Source: Isoetes taiwanensis
Taxonomy: Eukaryota > Streptophyta > Lycopodiopsida > Isoetales > Isoetaceae
DNA: 64,000 bases
Reading direction: 5' to 3'
NCBI GenBank assembly: GCA_021234155.1
Contig: JAJEKV010000172.1
Location: 825,627-889,626, forward strand
Positions within the stretch are counted from its first letter, which is position 1. Every line of letters begins with the position of its first letter. The position numbers and the translations under genes are program-made. Under the pieces are notes generated by a model that had not been told where the DNA came from, made no database searches, and saw nothing but the letters and a program-made list of their open reading frames with translations. Below are positions 1 to 14,100 of this stretch, piece by piece.

Positions 1-3000
1 TTGTTGTACTTCATTCAATTACGTATTGCTGTGTTCAGAGCATAGGATTATATTTCCGAACTTTGAGGTTATTGGGGACAATGATTGTCTTGATATTAAT
101 CCATTTGTGAGTTGGAACTCTAATCTAGGCAAAGGAAGTATCGGTTGCGGACATTATCCTAGCAAAGAGCCAAGTTGAATAGTGACACCAAGCACGTGAG
201 ACAATGGTGGTTAGGGGCTCGGTTGTTGTTGGGTGCTTGTCATGCAGTTCTGCAATGAACAATGGAATTGAGCCGAGCCACTTTTCAAGAGTACACTATT
301 GATGAGAGGAGGACCTACATGTACACACAATCTTGACGTACTTCAAGATGAAAGAAACCCAAACGAAAGATACCCTTTGCTGGACAAAGTGGATGTGTGT
401 GCAAAAAGCAGCCATGATATCCATACAGAGATTCAACTTCTTCATGGCATAATTGGCAAAAAAAGGCCGGGGAGAACCCAGGGATTGCTACATGGAAATA
501 ATGGTTTGTTAGGACCAGCAGCTAGGACCTTGTTTTGCCAGGAGATGTTGCGGTATTGATTTCAATCACCGATTATACCACAGGCGAAGGGATGAAAGGG
601 AAGAGCAGTTGTTGAGGAAAATGTTGCCATCACATTGTACTCAAAAAGGTATTTTTGGAAGAGTGAATTCCCTTGATTGGGAATTCTTCGATATCCTTCA
701 GCACACAATGAGTTATGGAAGAAACATTCAAATCAATACCATAGCAACTGAAACGAAAAAACTTTGCAAAGTGCAATTTTATATCTTTAAGTTGAAGGAG
801 ACTCTTACGGTAAGACTGTGCAACCCTGGTCAAAGGGTACAGGATAAAGGGGAGCATATGAAGGACCATATGGTGACCAACTATCATGTAGATCAGCTGT
901 TGACTGGATGTGGGACTTTATCGCATTGGAACCCGACAACTACATGTATACATGACAAGATGAGACTGGCAAGACTTGTCTTCCACAATTCAAGTACATA
1001 CCAAAGTCATGTGGAAGATCATACCCTTTTCTGAGATCTCTCTACAATGGCTAGGGCAATCTTGCGCTTAGAAATCAAACCTACTATGGCCATTTTAGTT
1101 TGGAGTTGTGGGTAGTGGTCAGATTTTCATATTGGGAGTATCCATGAGGTGTTTGAAAACTATAAAGAAAATGGATACAATGGTCACCTCAAGACCTTCT
1201 GACCCTAGCCCGAGCTACATAAACATTGTTAGATAGAAACCTAACAATATGAAAAGATTCAGCAAAGGCAAGTTTAGGAAGCATGGGTCTAATGAACATG
1301 TTGGAGCTTCAACTTCGCATTCAAACATAAAGATCTGCAAAAGACTCTTGCAACTTGATAATTGTGCCGAAATAAGAACAAGTGGATGTTTTCTTTCCTA
1401 TCCTACTTAACCAAAATTTATTAAGGGATATTTGAAAGAGTTAATTTAAGTTTCTTATGCGGGCATACCCATGAGGATGTGGATGTTATTTGTAAAATAG
1501 TTATGTGACGACAACGGTGACCAACTTTTTGGAGGCTAATGAAATCTTGCATGAATGCACTACTCAAACCCTATAGCTTCTCTCATAGAAGAGTGCCGAT
1601 TGGAAAAACTTTGTGGATGGTTATACATTGGATCTTAGAAAGGTCATTCAGAACCTCTGCAGTTCACTTTTGGGTGAGAGATAGGATTTCAATCGCACAA
1701 TGGAAGATGCGAGACCCCGAAGGATGAGTGGAGGAGGAGGAAATGGGCGTAGAGATGATAATGGCAAATATGATACGGTCAACAAAAGCTTTAAAACCTA
1801 CCGAAGAAGTGAAGCCAATTGGGATAAAATACAAGGGAGGTCAGGCTAAAAGCATTAGCAAACCAATCAGGATAACCTGTAGTGCCTTGGTAGCTTCTTT
1901 GGAAAGGTGAGTCTTGGGAATAGACATCCTCGAGATGAATTGAAAGAAGGGTGGTTGCCTAAAACTAGGTGACATAGCGGTGTTAGAAGTTTTGATGACC
2001 TTGTAAGTAACATTCGCCAAACAATATGCTCCCTCCTCCTTGACAAACACTATGTTGGTCCCTAAGAACAATGAGCCAAGTTTCTGAGCATGGATACTTA
2101 TACAGACCTTCTTGACTTGGGAATACCAAATTTGTGATGTCTGGCCGTGATTTAGACCCCCCCTTATCCATTCAGTTTGGGGTTCCGCCATCTACATTAT
2201 TTGAAGGCTAATATTAACTAAACCATAATAAAGATTGGAATATTGCGTCAGTGCATCGAGTTGACCGCGTATCGGATAAAGAAATTGGGGTATTGGACGA
2301 AATGGAGGAGAAATAAAGTGATCACGATATTTTAGCTGAACTATGAAAGTGTTTTGTACTCAGGACTCCAAACACTATTCCATTAAATCACGGTACAATA
2401 CATAGGATATGGAAAGGCTATGATATCATTAGGGGTGTGAAAGTTAAGGTGAATAACTATGTAAATTTTGTTATCACGTTTTTATGATATGGTCTTTTGC
2501 TGTTGGCGAAATATTGACTGTTGTAAATAACATGATATTCGTTTCATAATTTGAGGGTGTGAATTCCCAAGATATGCTACATAAAACATGCAATATGAAA
2601 TTTGTCCAAAATTGAGCATAAGAAGCAATTTAATTCAGATGATAGTTATCAAGCGGATAAACGCCAGTGAAGACCTTGTGCCTCCATCTTCAGAGCAAAG
2701 CATTTCAGACGATATCCCTATTTCTACAACAGCTATGAGGCGACTCTGTCTCTGGTGGGCATGGAAAAATGGTAATGGGTGAGCATGGGCCATCTCTACA
2801 ACCTGGGAATTTCTGGACCTGTCTGGCGTTCACCTGCAATGCGGGGTTGCTCCAAGTGGGGACTGATCTTCCATAAGCAGTTGACAATCTGTATACCTGG
2901 AAGATATGCAGTTTGATTACGCGTGTTGAGGGATGGACTAAGCTGCTTCAAGTATTCATGATGGTGGTTTGAAGGCGGTCCATAAGAAAAAAGAGAAGGC

Positions 3001-3600
3001 AAATGGGAAGAAACAAAATAAACATGAGTTTGAATCTATTTGTGTGACTTCTCATGATCATTCAAATGGATGCAACCAAGAAGGCTTCGAAGGTGTAAGA
3101 ATCAGCGTGGACCCCATATGCAGAGATAAAATTTGAGGGTCATTGGTACCTCTGCAATGTCACGAAGGGTTAAGTTCTACATCTTCACAGAAATAGTTGG
3201 GTTGGAAGTTTTTTGAAGCTTGATTGGGTCAGTGATAATATAGTTTGGGTAGGCTTTAATTGGCTGTATCTTTAGTCTACACGTGATTGAGGCGAGAACA
3301 CGGCTCATTTTGTCTTTGAATGCAATGTATTCTATTCCGATATGTTAAGGCAATACGTGTAATGTAGAAACATCTGACTGCTTATCTTAATATCACTGGG
3401 ATATTAATATATCTTCTCTGCAGGTTTGGCAGAAGTTTCGTAGACATAGAAAATTTATTGCCACTGTAAGCATCATTGTCCTTTTTAAAAACTGCCAAAA
3501 TCAAGTTGAAACCACTCCCTATTTCGTCACGGAGGGTTTGGGGTGGATTGTCTTTTGGTCTACTTACCATGGATGTGTATTGGCGAGAGGTGTTCTAAAG
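1..3600. other. Non-coding / unrecognised stretch
   Basis: I see no gene here that I can support. The open frames are short (60 to 141 codons), overlap on both strands and show no motif that I recognise. The longest, at 609-1034 (+) and 1841-2191 (-), have ordinary composition but no domain signature. The sequence is A/T-rich with long unstructured stretches, which is what decayed repeat DNA or intergenic DNA of a large plant genome looks like. An intron-rich gene with very small exons could be hidden and would not be visible by this method. Confidence 0.5.
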
Positions 3601-3608
3601 GATCACAA

Positions 3609-3708
3609 TTTTTTGGGTTGACGGTAATGTTTAGCTTTGGGTCATGGTCAATGGGGTCGATTTTTTTGGGTTCAAGCAATGTTTAGCTTGGGCCATGGTC
3701 AATGAAGT
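3609..3708. repeat. Two-copy tandem duplication, about 52 bp unit
   Basis: Two adjacent copies at 3609-3657 and 3661-3708 share a T-run, GGGTT, AATGTTTAGCTT, GGGYCATGGTCAATG and downstream bases with a handful of substitutions. No target-site or terminal-inverted-repeat structure is visible, so a local slippage or unequal-exchange duplication is the simplest reading. Confidence 0.75.
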
Positions 3709-4096
3709 AGGATATATGATCCATCCATTTAGCAGCGTGTGCCCAGGTAATGGATCTTGTATGGCGATTGTTTGGAAGGGAGATGCTTCCAAACATAAAT
3801 TGGCAATGGTGGGTGATTGTATGGGATGATGTGTTCAGGGGGCATGCACCTTGGTAAATTCAAATATTGGGTAAGATCAATGACCCCTTTTACTCACACC
3901 ATCATTACGTTGAAAATTACACTCTCGTTGGATTAGTATGTTGGGGATAAAGGGAATAATGACTGGATGGCTTTGAGTGTCACATAACTTTCTGAAAAGA
4001 TTGAGAAGGTGATTATTGGACATCGTGGGAAAGGCTTTTACAGCATGGGCTATCTCTTTTCCACATGGTCTAACAACTTTTCAAAGTGATACTCAC

Positions 4097-4207
4097 ATGG
4101 TTGCAATAAAACACCCAAAAGGGGTGCTAGGGGTGATAGACCACTTATTTTAAGTATGGTTGCAATAAAACGCCTAAAGTGCTAGGGTGGGGGCCACTTA
4201 TATATAT
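4097..4207. repeat. Two-copy tandem duplication, about 59 bp unit
   Basis: The copy at 4097-4155 and the copy starting at 4156 both begin ATGGTTGCAATAAAAC and continue through a shared GTGCTAGGG and CCACTTAT. The second copy has lost a few bases internally. It lies 450 bp from the similar duplication at 3.6 kb but has no sequence relation to it. Confidence 0.75.
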
Positions 4208-4209
4208 GG

Positions 4210-7200
4210 TTATCTTTGGTGAGAGCTGCCGCGAGGTTGTATTAAAGATGATATTGGTATATCTTATGGTTGAGCTTTTATTGAGATGAAAGAAGTTCGA
4301 TCACGGAAAGGATAGATCATATATCCTACTTCCTACATCCGGAAGGACCGATTGAGACCAGCAGAAAATACTTTCATGGAATGCCTTTGTTTTGGTTCGA
4401 ATTGGCCCGCGATGCGAAGGCGTTTGTATAGTTACGGAGGCCGTGCGGTCTTGTCCGAGAGAAGGTTATTATATTGTATACTATGAAAATTGTCTCACGG
4501 AACCTTAGCAGGTTTTTCCAAATTAAGAAACTTATATAATCATCCAATAACATGATACAAAGAAGCTAATAAACAATGCATGGTTATGAGTTTCAAGTAT
4601 GATCTACGGTGCCAATGGAACGATCTTACTTGCGGTCTTGTTTTTGAACCACCGACAGAAGATATAGATACATCAAAGCATAGACAAGAAACACGGTTAC
4701 TGCAGTGGAACCAAGAGACTGATTAGCCTTAATGGGAATTGAAAGCCCTAAGCTACTAACAGGTGGCCAGGTAGGGTTTCTTAAATTATTCTCCACCATG
4801 ACTTTAATGGTGGTGAGTGTCGATATGTAATCCTTCGCGAATAACTGATTTCCGGGACTTATGAGCGGCAAATTCATATCTGTCATAATTACCCGGCTGA
4901 TTCTGCCTAGCATGTAGTCACATATGAAATTATCCGTCACGGTACTCCCTTACCTTGGAGTTATATCTGAAGTCAATTAATCATTATATTTATTGTACAT
5001 CATTATTACTGACAAGTGTGAGTGCAGTCAAAAGTAACTTCTATCTGCGGTTGTGTCGGTAGTATTTACACCGTCGCACCCTGTGGCTTGGATCTATAAT
5101 CTTTTGTTTTTACCATCCTAATTGTGTCGATTACATAAAAGCATTACCCCTAATGTGGAGCAAATATAACAACCTGTGAGATAATACAACTATAGATTCA
5201 TGCAACCTGGTCACATGCTCCAAAGGAGGATTCATTAACTGTCGATGGCGGGGTCTATTGAAGCGGTGGCCTTTGTTGCATAATGTCTTGACCCGTGAGC
5301 AACATACATAGATCATTCGCCGGTCTCTATATGATGGGGAACAGCTAGATGTAACATCTAAACTATTCGTCGTCAAAAGTCGGGATGCATATTTAACCTT
5401 TTATATGAAAATTACATACATATCCAGCTATGCCACAGCTCCTTATGCATTGGATCTCATACATCAACTGTTTAAATCTGAGGACTATATTGGTTTATAA
5501 AGCATCGATGAGCAGATTCTTACATTTTCAGCAAACCACGCCATTAAAACCGCCAGATCTTAAATCTTATTCCCTTTATTGTATAACTTCATGATGGATC
5601 GATTATCCCGGAAATCTTAAAGGCAAAAAGATAAGTGCGCCATATTACTATAGTAATCCTTTTCTACTTTCTTATTTCTGTGTTTAATCAAGTACAAACT
5701 ATAACTTATTATCAAGCATCGCGAAACTCAAAGTTCAAGCAAATCAGCAGAATTAATATAAATACGAATGATTTTAAACTCCGAGGGGGATAGCTCAATG
5801 TGTTGTTTCACCATTGTTGCATTCTTTGCACTTTAAGATCTGCTGCATCCTTTTGGTGATGTCCTCCTTAGGATTATTCTTACAGATTGTCCCAAAGATG
5901 CTTTTACTGACATTGTGAAATTTGACACCTTCGTCTCGGAATCCCCATTCTTCTCCATCCAGAATTCACTTTCTCAGTGACCATCTCCTTTCCTTCCGTA
6001 TGCCTTTAGGGCAGGATCAAATACCATCCCATATCCAACAAAGTGAGAGCCTATATCCACCGCATTCGTATGCAGGAACTCATAAAATTAGCCAGCATTG
6101 GGATGTGCTCAAAAGCAATGAAAGCATGCGAGATAAGCGAAACTAGGTCGAGAGAGCCAGATCCATGTCATTTAAATACGAATCAGAAACATACTTATCA
6201 TGTTTTTGGTTGGGCCAGGCCCCTTAAGAAAGATGCAATTTATTTGCATGCGAAATCGAGATATAATTCATACATGTTCAAAACGTTACATGCATTTTGT
6301 TCTCGTGAATATCCCAAAGCTCCATGCAACATATGATGGATGAACCCTAATTTGGTTCAACAACCTAAGAAGCAATTTGATTTCCTGTATTCACCTAAAA
6401 AGCAATTTCAATTTCATATTCACCTACTTTTACATGGGTGTTTTTTCCTTTTCTTTTTAAAGTCTTTAGAAAAGCCGGGTCTTTGTCATTTTCTTAGCTT
6501 CTCCATATCCACATATTCTCTTTTCTAGTTTTCTGCCTATAGCATATAATAGTTGTTTTTCTATTCCCCTATCTCTCTCAAGCATATGCATTTTCTTAAA
6601 AATCCATCCGCCATAGTATAAAGCTAAAGCCCTTATTCCATTGAGGCATTTTTCCCTTCTTCTCCATAAATTTTTCCAAGTTAAGCATACGTAGTGCATG
6701 TCATTTTCTATTTAGTAAAGTCTACCATATTACAAGCTCTCTTATAACCCACATATACATGGCTAATACATGCACCATACCGCAGGTACTATTTTAGCCT
6801 TTGTGATTCAAAACAATTCCCAACCGGTCAATTCATGCATGAGCGTATACTCAATATGCGATCATCTTAGTTGGCTTCACAGAGTTTTACATAGGGTTGT
6901 GACCCTATCCTTGCACATTATAATCTGTAGCACCAAATATGGTCATATATATATATAAAAAAAAAAAATCGTCCTACACATAAAAGTACATTTGCCAGCA
7001 GGGGAGTTGGAATGTGGAAAAGAGGATGAACATGGTCGACCAATGCTACCAAGTGCTATGCCACAAAATATTCCTACCAGACCAACATTGAAAGATCTTC
7101 CAGTTGAAGGATATCAACAAATACATCTCCTTGTGGAAGGACATATGTAAGAATCAAGAAACTAGCTTGCAGACAATACCATAGCCAGAAGTGTTGAGTG

Positions 7201-10200
7201 TGGAGCCAGCTATCTCTTTGAAGGATGTTGCTCCAGGGCGATCCTCGAATGATCACCATTTCGTCCACAAACAGACAAGCTCCTTTAGCACAAGTTGCAT
7301 TGTTCCAGAGATCAGCGGTATGCGCCTTGAGTCCATGACCTTTGCCTTCTTAATGGCAGCCCTTCAAATGGGCGATCGGTGATGCCTCTTGAAGAGTTTG
7401 ATCCTCAAGTACATGTGACAAAAGGGTATGTTTGTTCCTATGAGTCAGACACAGGAGATGACAACCTTGCCACCCTAAATTCACGGAGATATCTGAGAGA
7501 GAATCTTGTTCTTGATCCGAGGAATCTACATATTTTGGCCATCTTATATTATAATGTTGTGTAATGGACCGCACCCTGAATCGGGCGGCCCACAGTAGCA
7601 CTCTCAAATAGGCAATTCGTGATTATTCCGAGGAAAAAAAAAGGGCAAAAAAGCGCCCTTTTGAGCTTTCCGATTCACGATTCTTTGGTTGCGGTAGGTG
7701 CGAAAAGCGATGGGTGGCGGATTCAAGCCTGCAGCATACAAATCGTGGCCGAAAGATGTGTCTCGGGGACCACGGCTCTACCATGCGATATCGGCCTGGG
7801 TCGGATCAAAGACGCGCATCAGGCCAGTAAATGAATATCTGTTGCTCACGGGCGCTCATATTTTAAGGCCCCAAACCATTTGGCTATTATTTTGCCATCA
7901 GGCTTGATCCATACCGCGCTTTTCAGCGCCAAGCAAAGTTCGAGTTGCCCTCGGTTCATCGGTTTTGGTGACCCGGGCTACTGTGCATCAAAGCAATAGC
8001 ATGTTTAAGTAGTTTAAACGGCCAGGAGTAAGTGCTTTATGCCATGGTTTCTTTTCATTTATATTAAATCAAACTGCATTTAGGGATATTTCATCAATAG
8101 AGCCGGGGTTTTGGTTATGGTTTTGTGATTAACAGCACATCGACAATCTTGACATCTACTTGAACATGAGATATATGGGCATAATCCCGGAATGCCTCTA
8201 CTTGGAGCCTGAGATAGATGGGCATAAACTCAAAAATTGATATGGCGGATGGTGATGCGATTTATCTCAAAGATCTCAAAGAATCGTTATTCAAAGGAAT
8301 TGGTGAGCAAATTTCTTCACAGGGGATATAAGTTGCTTTAATCCTTGGATAATACAAATACATTTCGGAATTCATACTCTCTGAGGAACCATTTATGATG
8401 AAGGGAATCGCGACATGGAAGGATCTGTGCAAATTATGTTAAAAACAAAGCTTGACTTCTTGAAGTTGATAAAAGCTGTAACTTCATATATGTCGGTATA
8501 TTACATAGAATCGAATGTGCTAAAGATGTTACGCTCCATTATATGTTATAGTATTTTTCTATTGAGTCACAATCATTGTCCGGATCTGGATCGATTCCTG
8601 TTACGTAAGGTGGAGGCTTGTTGGTCTATAGCATTGATACTCTGCTGAGTAGTTTTGATCCTTTAAGAGCATCAATATGGATACATTGCTTTTGTTTTGC
8701 GAGTTGAAACTGGGCTTCATGTAGTGGCCCCTCTTCCTTTGGGAGGTGATAGCTTACTTGAGAACATATCTAATTTCTACAAAAGGTAGCAGTTTCAAAG
8801 TGGCCCCTTACACTTACATTTGTTGTTTCATGAATAGCTTTTTGAGTTTGGCATGTATTTTGAGTTAGAATTGTTGAGCCTTGTCATAGATGGACATCCC
8901 AATTCCACTTTATAGGCACACTATGTAAGTTAACAGGAAGCTGGAGGTTTCGTCTCTGCTCTATAGCTAAAACTTTTTATTCTCCTTTTCCTTCATTTAC
9001 TTTTGTTGGCCCCCACAAGGGAGAAATTTGTCGGCTCTAGAATCTGATTCACAGATTCTCATCTTTGGTTCTTGCATGTAAGAAGAAGCGAGAACATCAA
9101 AGTAACCTTAATTTTAACATGTATGTTGTTATATAATTCAAGCATGAATGCATTTTATGAAACCCTAAGAGAGCCACTAAGCGTCTTGAGATAAGACTAA
9201 GATTCACCTTACCATGCCCTTAGAAGCACGATTAGCGGAATCTATTTATCTCACAGCCTGGCATGGTAGATTACTACTTATTTGTGAATGTTTTGCGAGA
9301 AAAAAGAATCTTTAATGGGTCAATGTCTTAGTGCTACAAAAGGGATCTATAATGGGCTGAGATTTACCATGTAAGTGCACCACGAGCTTAAGAAATCTTA
9401 CGACTTTTAACTACCGTCCGTTGCCATGTAATCAAGGACATATATTTGTCTAATTTGACAATGTGTTATATCACGATGGATATGGCGGGTTTCAGCTAAA
9501 TAATTATTCATAGCTATGACATGCGGATGAGTGCATATAACACCTTGATACACCATATGGTAAATGCTTGCTTTCAACTCTTTAACATTCTTGCAAGAAT
9601 GTAGGTGTCTTAACCCGGGTCTTTTTTAGATGGTGAGACTCTAACAATAAGTTTTAGTAGAGGAAGGAATACCATAAAACATAAGGCATACATATTAGTA
9701 TCTCAAGTATTTCATGACCTTTGGTACCCCTCTTCAACATGCTTTAAGCTTTATATACGTAGCTTTAGCTTTATGTTTTGTAAATAAAACACAAAGAACA
9801 CAAGGGGTTAAAGAATAGCGACAAAATAGATATAACTCAAACCATTCGCGAGACCGAACATAATAATTTTTCTCTTTTTTTATATGAGGTTTTACGATCA
9901 CCTCACTATGTTTTTATACCTAGAGAATATAAGCCCAGTCTCAAAAATGTTCTATAAACAAAAGTTGCGTTGAGGTTGAAGTTGCCTTTTACCTTTGGAG
10001 TTCTACAATAAAATCTTTGCCACTATTATGCTTCCATTTATTTTGCATACCTTCTATTCATTCAGATTGCCCAGATTGGCCAATAAGATATACGCCAACA
10101 TGAGATGATGTTGGTTTCTCCTGACAACATCATGCTTTTTTTTAGGACATGGTCATCGCTAATATAGAACCAAATTTTAGAATATTTCAATTATGATAAA

Positions 10201-12330
10201 AGACCGCTTATAAGCTCGCAATCTTCACTCCTTGGGGTTGTGATCAACAACTTCACCTGAAAGCTTAGCAACCTTCTTCCTTCTTGGGTTTCTGAAGATG
10301 ACACCCAACTTGCCCGACAATATTTGGTATAATATTTATATATATCATGGAAGCTTACTAGAGGGACTCATTTGTAACTAGCGTTGGCGGCCTAATCCTT
10401 AGATCCTTAGTCACGAAATTTAGATGTTATTCATTAAACTTGGGATGTAATGGCAAGAGGCCAAAAGCAGCCAAATTCGAATATATTGTCGGTGTACACA
10501 TGTGGAAAGACATAGCACATTCATCTTAATGCATGAGATCTTGTACTTTTAATACATATCTTATTCATCTCTTAATACATTAAGATCTTGTACATTACTA
10601 ACCAGCGCACAATACACTTATATATATGTTTATTCATCATGCATAATGGAGTCTTATAGCATACATGATTCATGAATTAGCATTGGTGGTATTATCAATC
10701 TCATAAAAGCGTCGGCCACAGAACCAAACAAGATTGATAATAACACGATACTTTCAATGAGGAATCTCTCTGACCCTCTGCTATACCATTCGACGAGGAT
10801 CCAAGGATGATACCTTTTTGCCGCATGCATATAGATCTTTGTGAGCTCATATAGAGCAAGTAATGGAAGCGCGAGATGTTGTTGGGAGGGAGGCAGTGCG
10901 ACCTCACGAAGAACTCTAGCAGGGATGTCGAGACATTGTCTTATACCGTGAATGCGACTGTACTATACCCATAAAATTATTGATGTCCACTTCGCAACAA
11001 CATTATTGGGTATATCACGGTGTCATACGTAGTAAAAGGCCGTAATAATTTCTATGTGGCCTTACCATCGATAATAATTTTTGAGGTGAATCTCAAATAT
11101 ACATCAAATTACCCGAGGTCCATCAACATTGGCCTCTGTCTAGCTATAGCACATTAAGTCTGAATGTGAGTTTCCGTACCCAAGATAAACGCAGGGACCT
11201 CTTGCGGTCACCCGCCGAGTATGGCGCTTGAGGCTGGGCGACCAGCATTGCCATCAATCACGCCCGCCATATCCTGATCCCTTGATGTTATCATCCATCT
11301 TATATATGGATAGAGAGCATCAAATGTTCATGATCAAAAGGATCTACACGGGCACACAGTGACGATGGTTCGAGAGAAGAGTAAAATACTTGTAATCTTG
11401 TTGTAATCTGGTTGTGTGTTAGTATACAACATGTATATACATAACCTTTTATAATACATAACCCGTACTATATAAGTATAGAGATATATATAACCCTACG
11501 GTACTATATAAAATTATTCCAACTTGTCTTCTATATTCCAAATTTAATAAAACTCTGCTTAATGACGTAAACGTGTTTACAAGGAGTATGACTGTTTTGC
11601 AATCTGTGAGCGTGGTATTTTCGTTCCCAATCATACCATTACCCAAGAGCATCAAGCAGTACAGTACGATGATACCTTCTTTCTCGAGCCATTTGCACCC
11701 TGAACAAAGAACACCCGTTCTTTTTCCAACATCAAGTGCTCGTCAATGACCACGGATCCAAAGAGATAATGTATTTGGCCATTATATAGGCAGTTCCATC
11801 TTTACTTCCGTGCCGTATCTTTTTGAAACACCTCATTCTGAAATATTATTATGGATCTATTGCATGCTCAAGAAAAATGAATTCAAAGACTCTCAAAGAT
11901 CGTCCGATAAAGTTCATATGGTCTTCAATGTCTAGAAGTGTTATGTCAAAAAACCGATCATACACTTGCCCATTTTGATCCTCTGCAACCCTTTGTGCCT
12001 CATGCAAGAAGTCATCGACCATAGAAAGCTCGACTTCTTCCCACAGTTGTAGTGAAGTCGATAGTTCAGAATTTAAAGGGATCATAAGCCGAACATGTTA
12101 TTCGCATTGTGGTGGCATGCCCTACAACTTCTTTGAGAGAGAGGTCACTTTTGTCTTGCGAGAAACAGTCCCTCTGAGATGGTTTCCATCTTGAGAAAAG
12201 GGCTGTGTAATGACTAGTGACTTGGCTGGACAAAAGATGGTAGGGGCGATCGGTCTGCAGCTCCCACCCTAGTAAGCGGAGACAACTCCACCAGCCACAA
12301 AACCCTGGCTTGTTATTGCCTGTGACGGCA
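4210..12330. other. Non-coding / unrecognised stretch
   Basis: Eight kilobases of mostly A/T-rich sequence without a supportable gene. Frames are all under about 110 codons and none carries a recognisable motif. Around 7,560-7,980 the base composition becomes more GC-rich and includes a short hairpin (AAAAAAGGGC with GCGCCCTTTT near 7,630-7,670), which may be the edge of an old insertion. I could not assign it to any family. Confidence 0.45.
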
Positions 12331-12332
12331 TC

Positions 12333-12455
12333 ACCATTCATGTGCATTGTGCTCTATTCATGCATTATTGCCTGCCGCCAATGCCTACCATTCATGCATT
12401 GTGCTCTATTCATGCGTATTGCTTTGAGCAATACCATTCATGCATTGTGCTTTCA
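12333..12455. repeat. Short tandem CATTCATGCATTGTGCT motif, three copies
   Basis: The motif CCATTCATG(TG)CATTGTGCT starts at about 12333, 12388 and 12434. Two of the copies are followed by CTATTCATGC. It forms the leading edge of the larger 12.4-14.1 kb repeat array. Confidence 0.75.
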
Positions 12456-12469
12456 TCTACCGGTATGCC

Positions 12470-14100
12470 CAGCCCTTTAGCCTTTCTCCCTACTTTGTTT
12501 CTACCAAACCTTCAAGCTTTTGCATTTGGAAGTGCCAAGGCGTATCTTAGACCAAATATCCATGTTAAATAAACAAACACGTTGATTAGGGTTGACCTTA
12601 GTCGAATCCATGTAACAAATTATCTGTATCACCGAGGACTTGGTTGAACCATGACCTTTTATTCGTTATTCCAATCTCAAAATAAACAAACACATCAAAT
12701 ATCCATTCATGTCAAAACTCAATCTCAAATAAACAAACACATCAAATATCCATTCATGTCAAACATTAAACATTTCCAAACATTTTCCAGTGGCTTTAGC
12801 CCTTTAGCCTTTCTACTTTTGTTTCTACCCGGCCTTCAAGCTTTGCATTTTGGAAGTGCCAGTGCATCTTGAGCCAAATATCCATGTTAAATAAAACAGC
12901 CGTTGGTTGAGGTTGAGCTTGGGCAAAGATCCATGTAACAAATTATCTGTATCTTAGCGACTTGGTTGAACCGCTCTTGTCCATTCTCCAATCCCAAATA
13001 AACAAACACATCAAATATCCATTCACGTCAAAACATGTCAAAACATTTCGATGACCTTTTTGTTCATTACTCAATCTCAAATAAACAAACATATCAAATA
13101 TCCATTCACGTCAAAGAAACATTAAACATTTCAAACATTTCCGGTGGATCGTAAACATAATAAAAAGCTTTTTTTTTATACTTTTTAAAAAAGGCTTTTT
13201 AATAAATTCTCTTTTAAAAAGGCTTTTCCTTTTAGAAAAGGCCTATGCCTTTTATTAATACATCTCTGACCACTTCTTTAGCCCTTTAGCTTTACATTTT
13301 TTATTTCTACCAACTTTCAAGCTTTGCATTTGGAGGGCAGCAGCATGAGTTTATCTTAGGCCAAATATCCTTGTATCCTGGGACTTTAGATGAGCAGTGT
13401 GACCCTTTGTCCTTTACTCAATCTCAAATAGTAAACACGTCAAATATCTATTCCGCCAGCAGTTCAGTAGCAACATAAATATAAAAGGTCGTTTTTTTAT
13501 ACTTTCATTCTTAAGAAAGGACTTTTTTATACTCTCTTTTTAAAAAGGCTTCTCTTTTAGAAAAAGGCCTCTGCCTTTTATCTTTTACATCACGACCCTT
13601 CTTTAGCCACTTTTCAACCTTTTCTACTTTTGTTTCTACCAACTTTCAACCTTTGCATTTAAAGAGTGCCAAGAAGCTTTATCTTGGCCAAATATCCATG
13701 TCAAATAAACAAACACATTGACATTCAGAACAAACACGTTGACGCGTTGGCTTAGGCCAAAGATCCGCATCGATAAACAAACACCACGTTGAAGTTGATC
13801 CATTCAACTAAAAAAAAATAGATCAGCCATACCTTTTGCCCTTTTACACCTTTTCACTTTTTGCTTTTCTACCATGTAGGCCAAATACCCATGCCAAATA
13901 AACAAACACGTTGAAGAGTTGAGCTTAGGCCAAGATCCATGCCAAAATAAAACACACGTTGAGGTTGAGCATCGAACTAAAAAAAACGATCTTTAGAGTA
14001 CAATAAAGGCGATACCTTTTGCCTTTTACCACCTTTTTCATATGCTTTTCCTCCATATACGTTTTTTCTTCTTTTCACCTTTTTTTTACCTTTTTTGCCC
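12470..14100. repeat. Diverged satellite-like array, about 320 bp unit
   Basis: Two blocks recur in fixed order. Block A (CCCTTTAGCCTTTCT, then TTTGTTTCTACC, then TTCAAGCTTTGCATTTGGA) starts near 12475, 12793, 13276 and 13603. Block B (AAATAAACAAACACATCAAA followed by TATCCATTCA) recurs near 12675, 12735, 13005, 13080 and, in altered form, 13430, 13700 and 13890. Spacing between A blocks is about 318, 483 and 327 bp; the long interval carries an extra insertion. Two A/T-rich foldback segments (13160-13260 and 13485-13580), rich in AAAAAGGCTTTT-type palindromes, sit at equivalent places. The array has no coding capacity and is directly upstream of Helitron 1. Confidence 0.75.
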
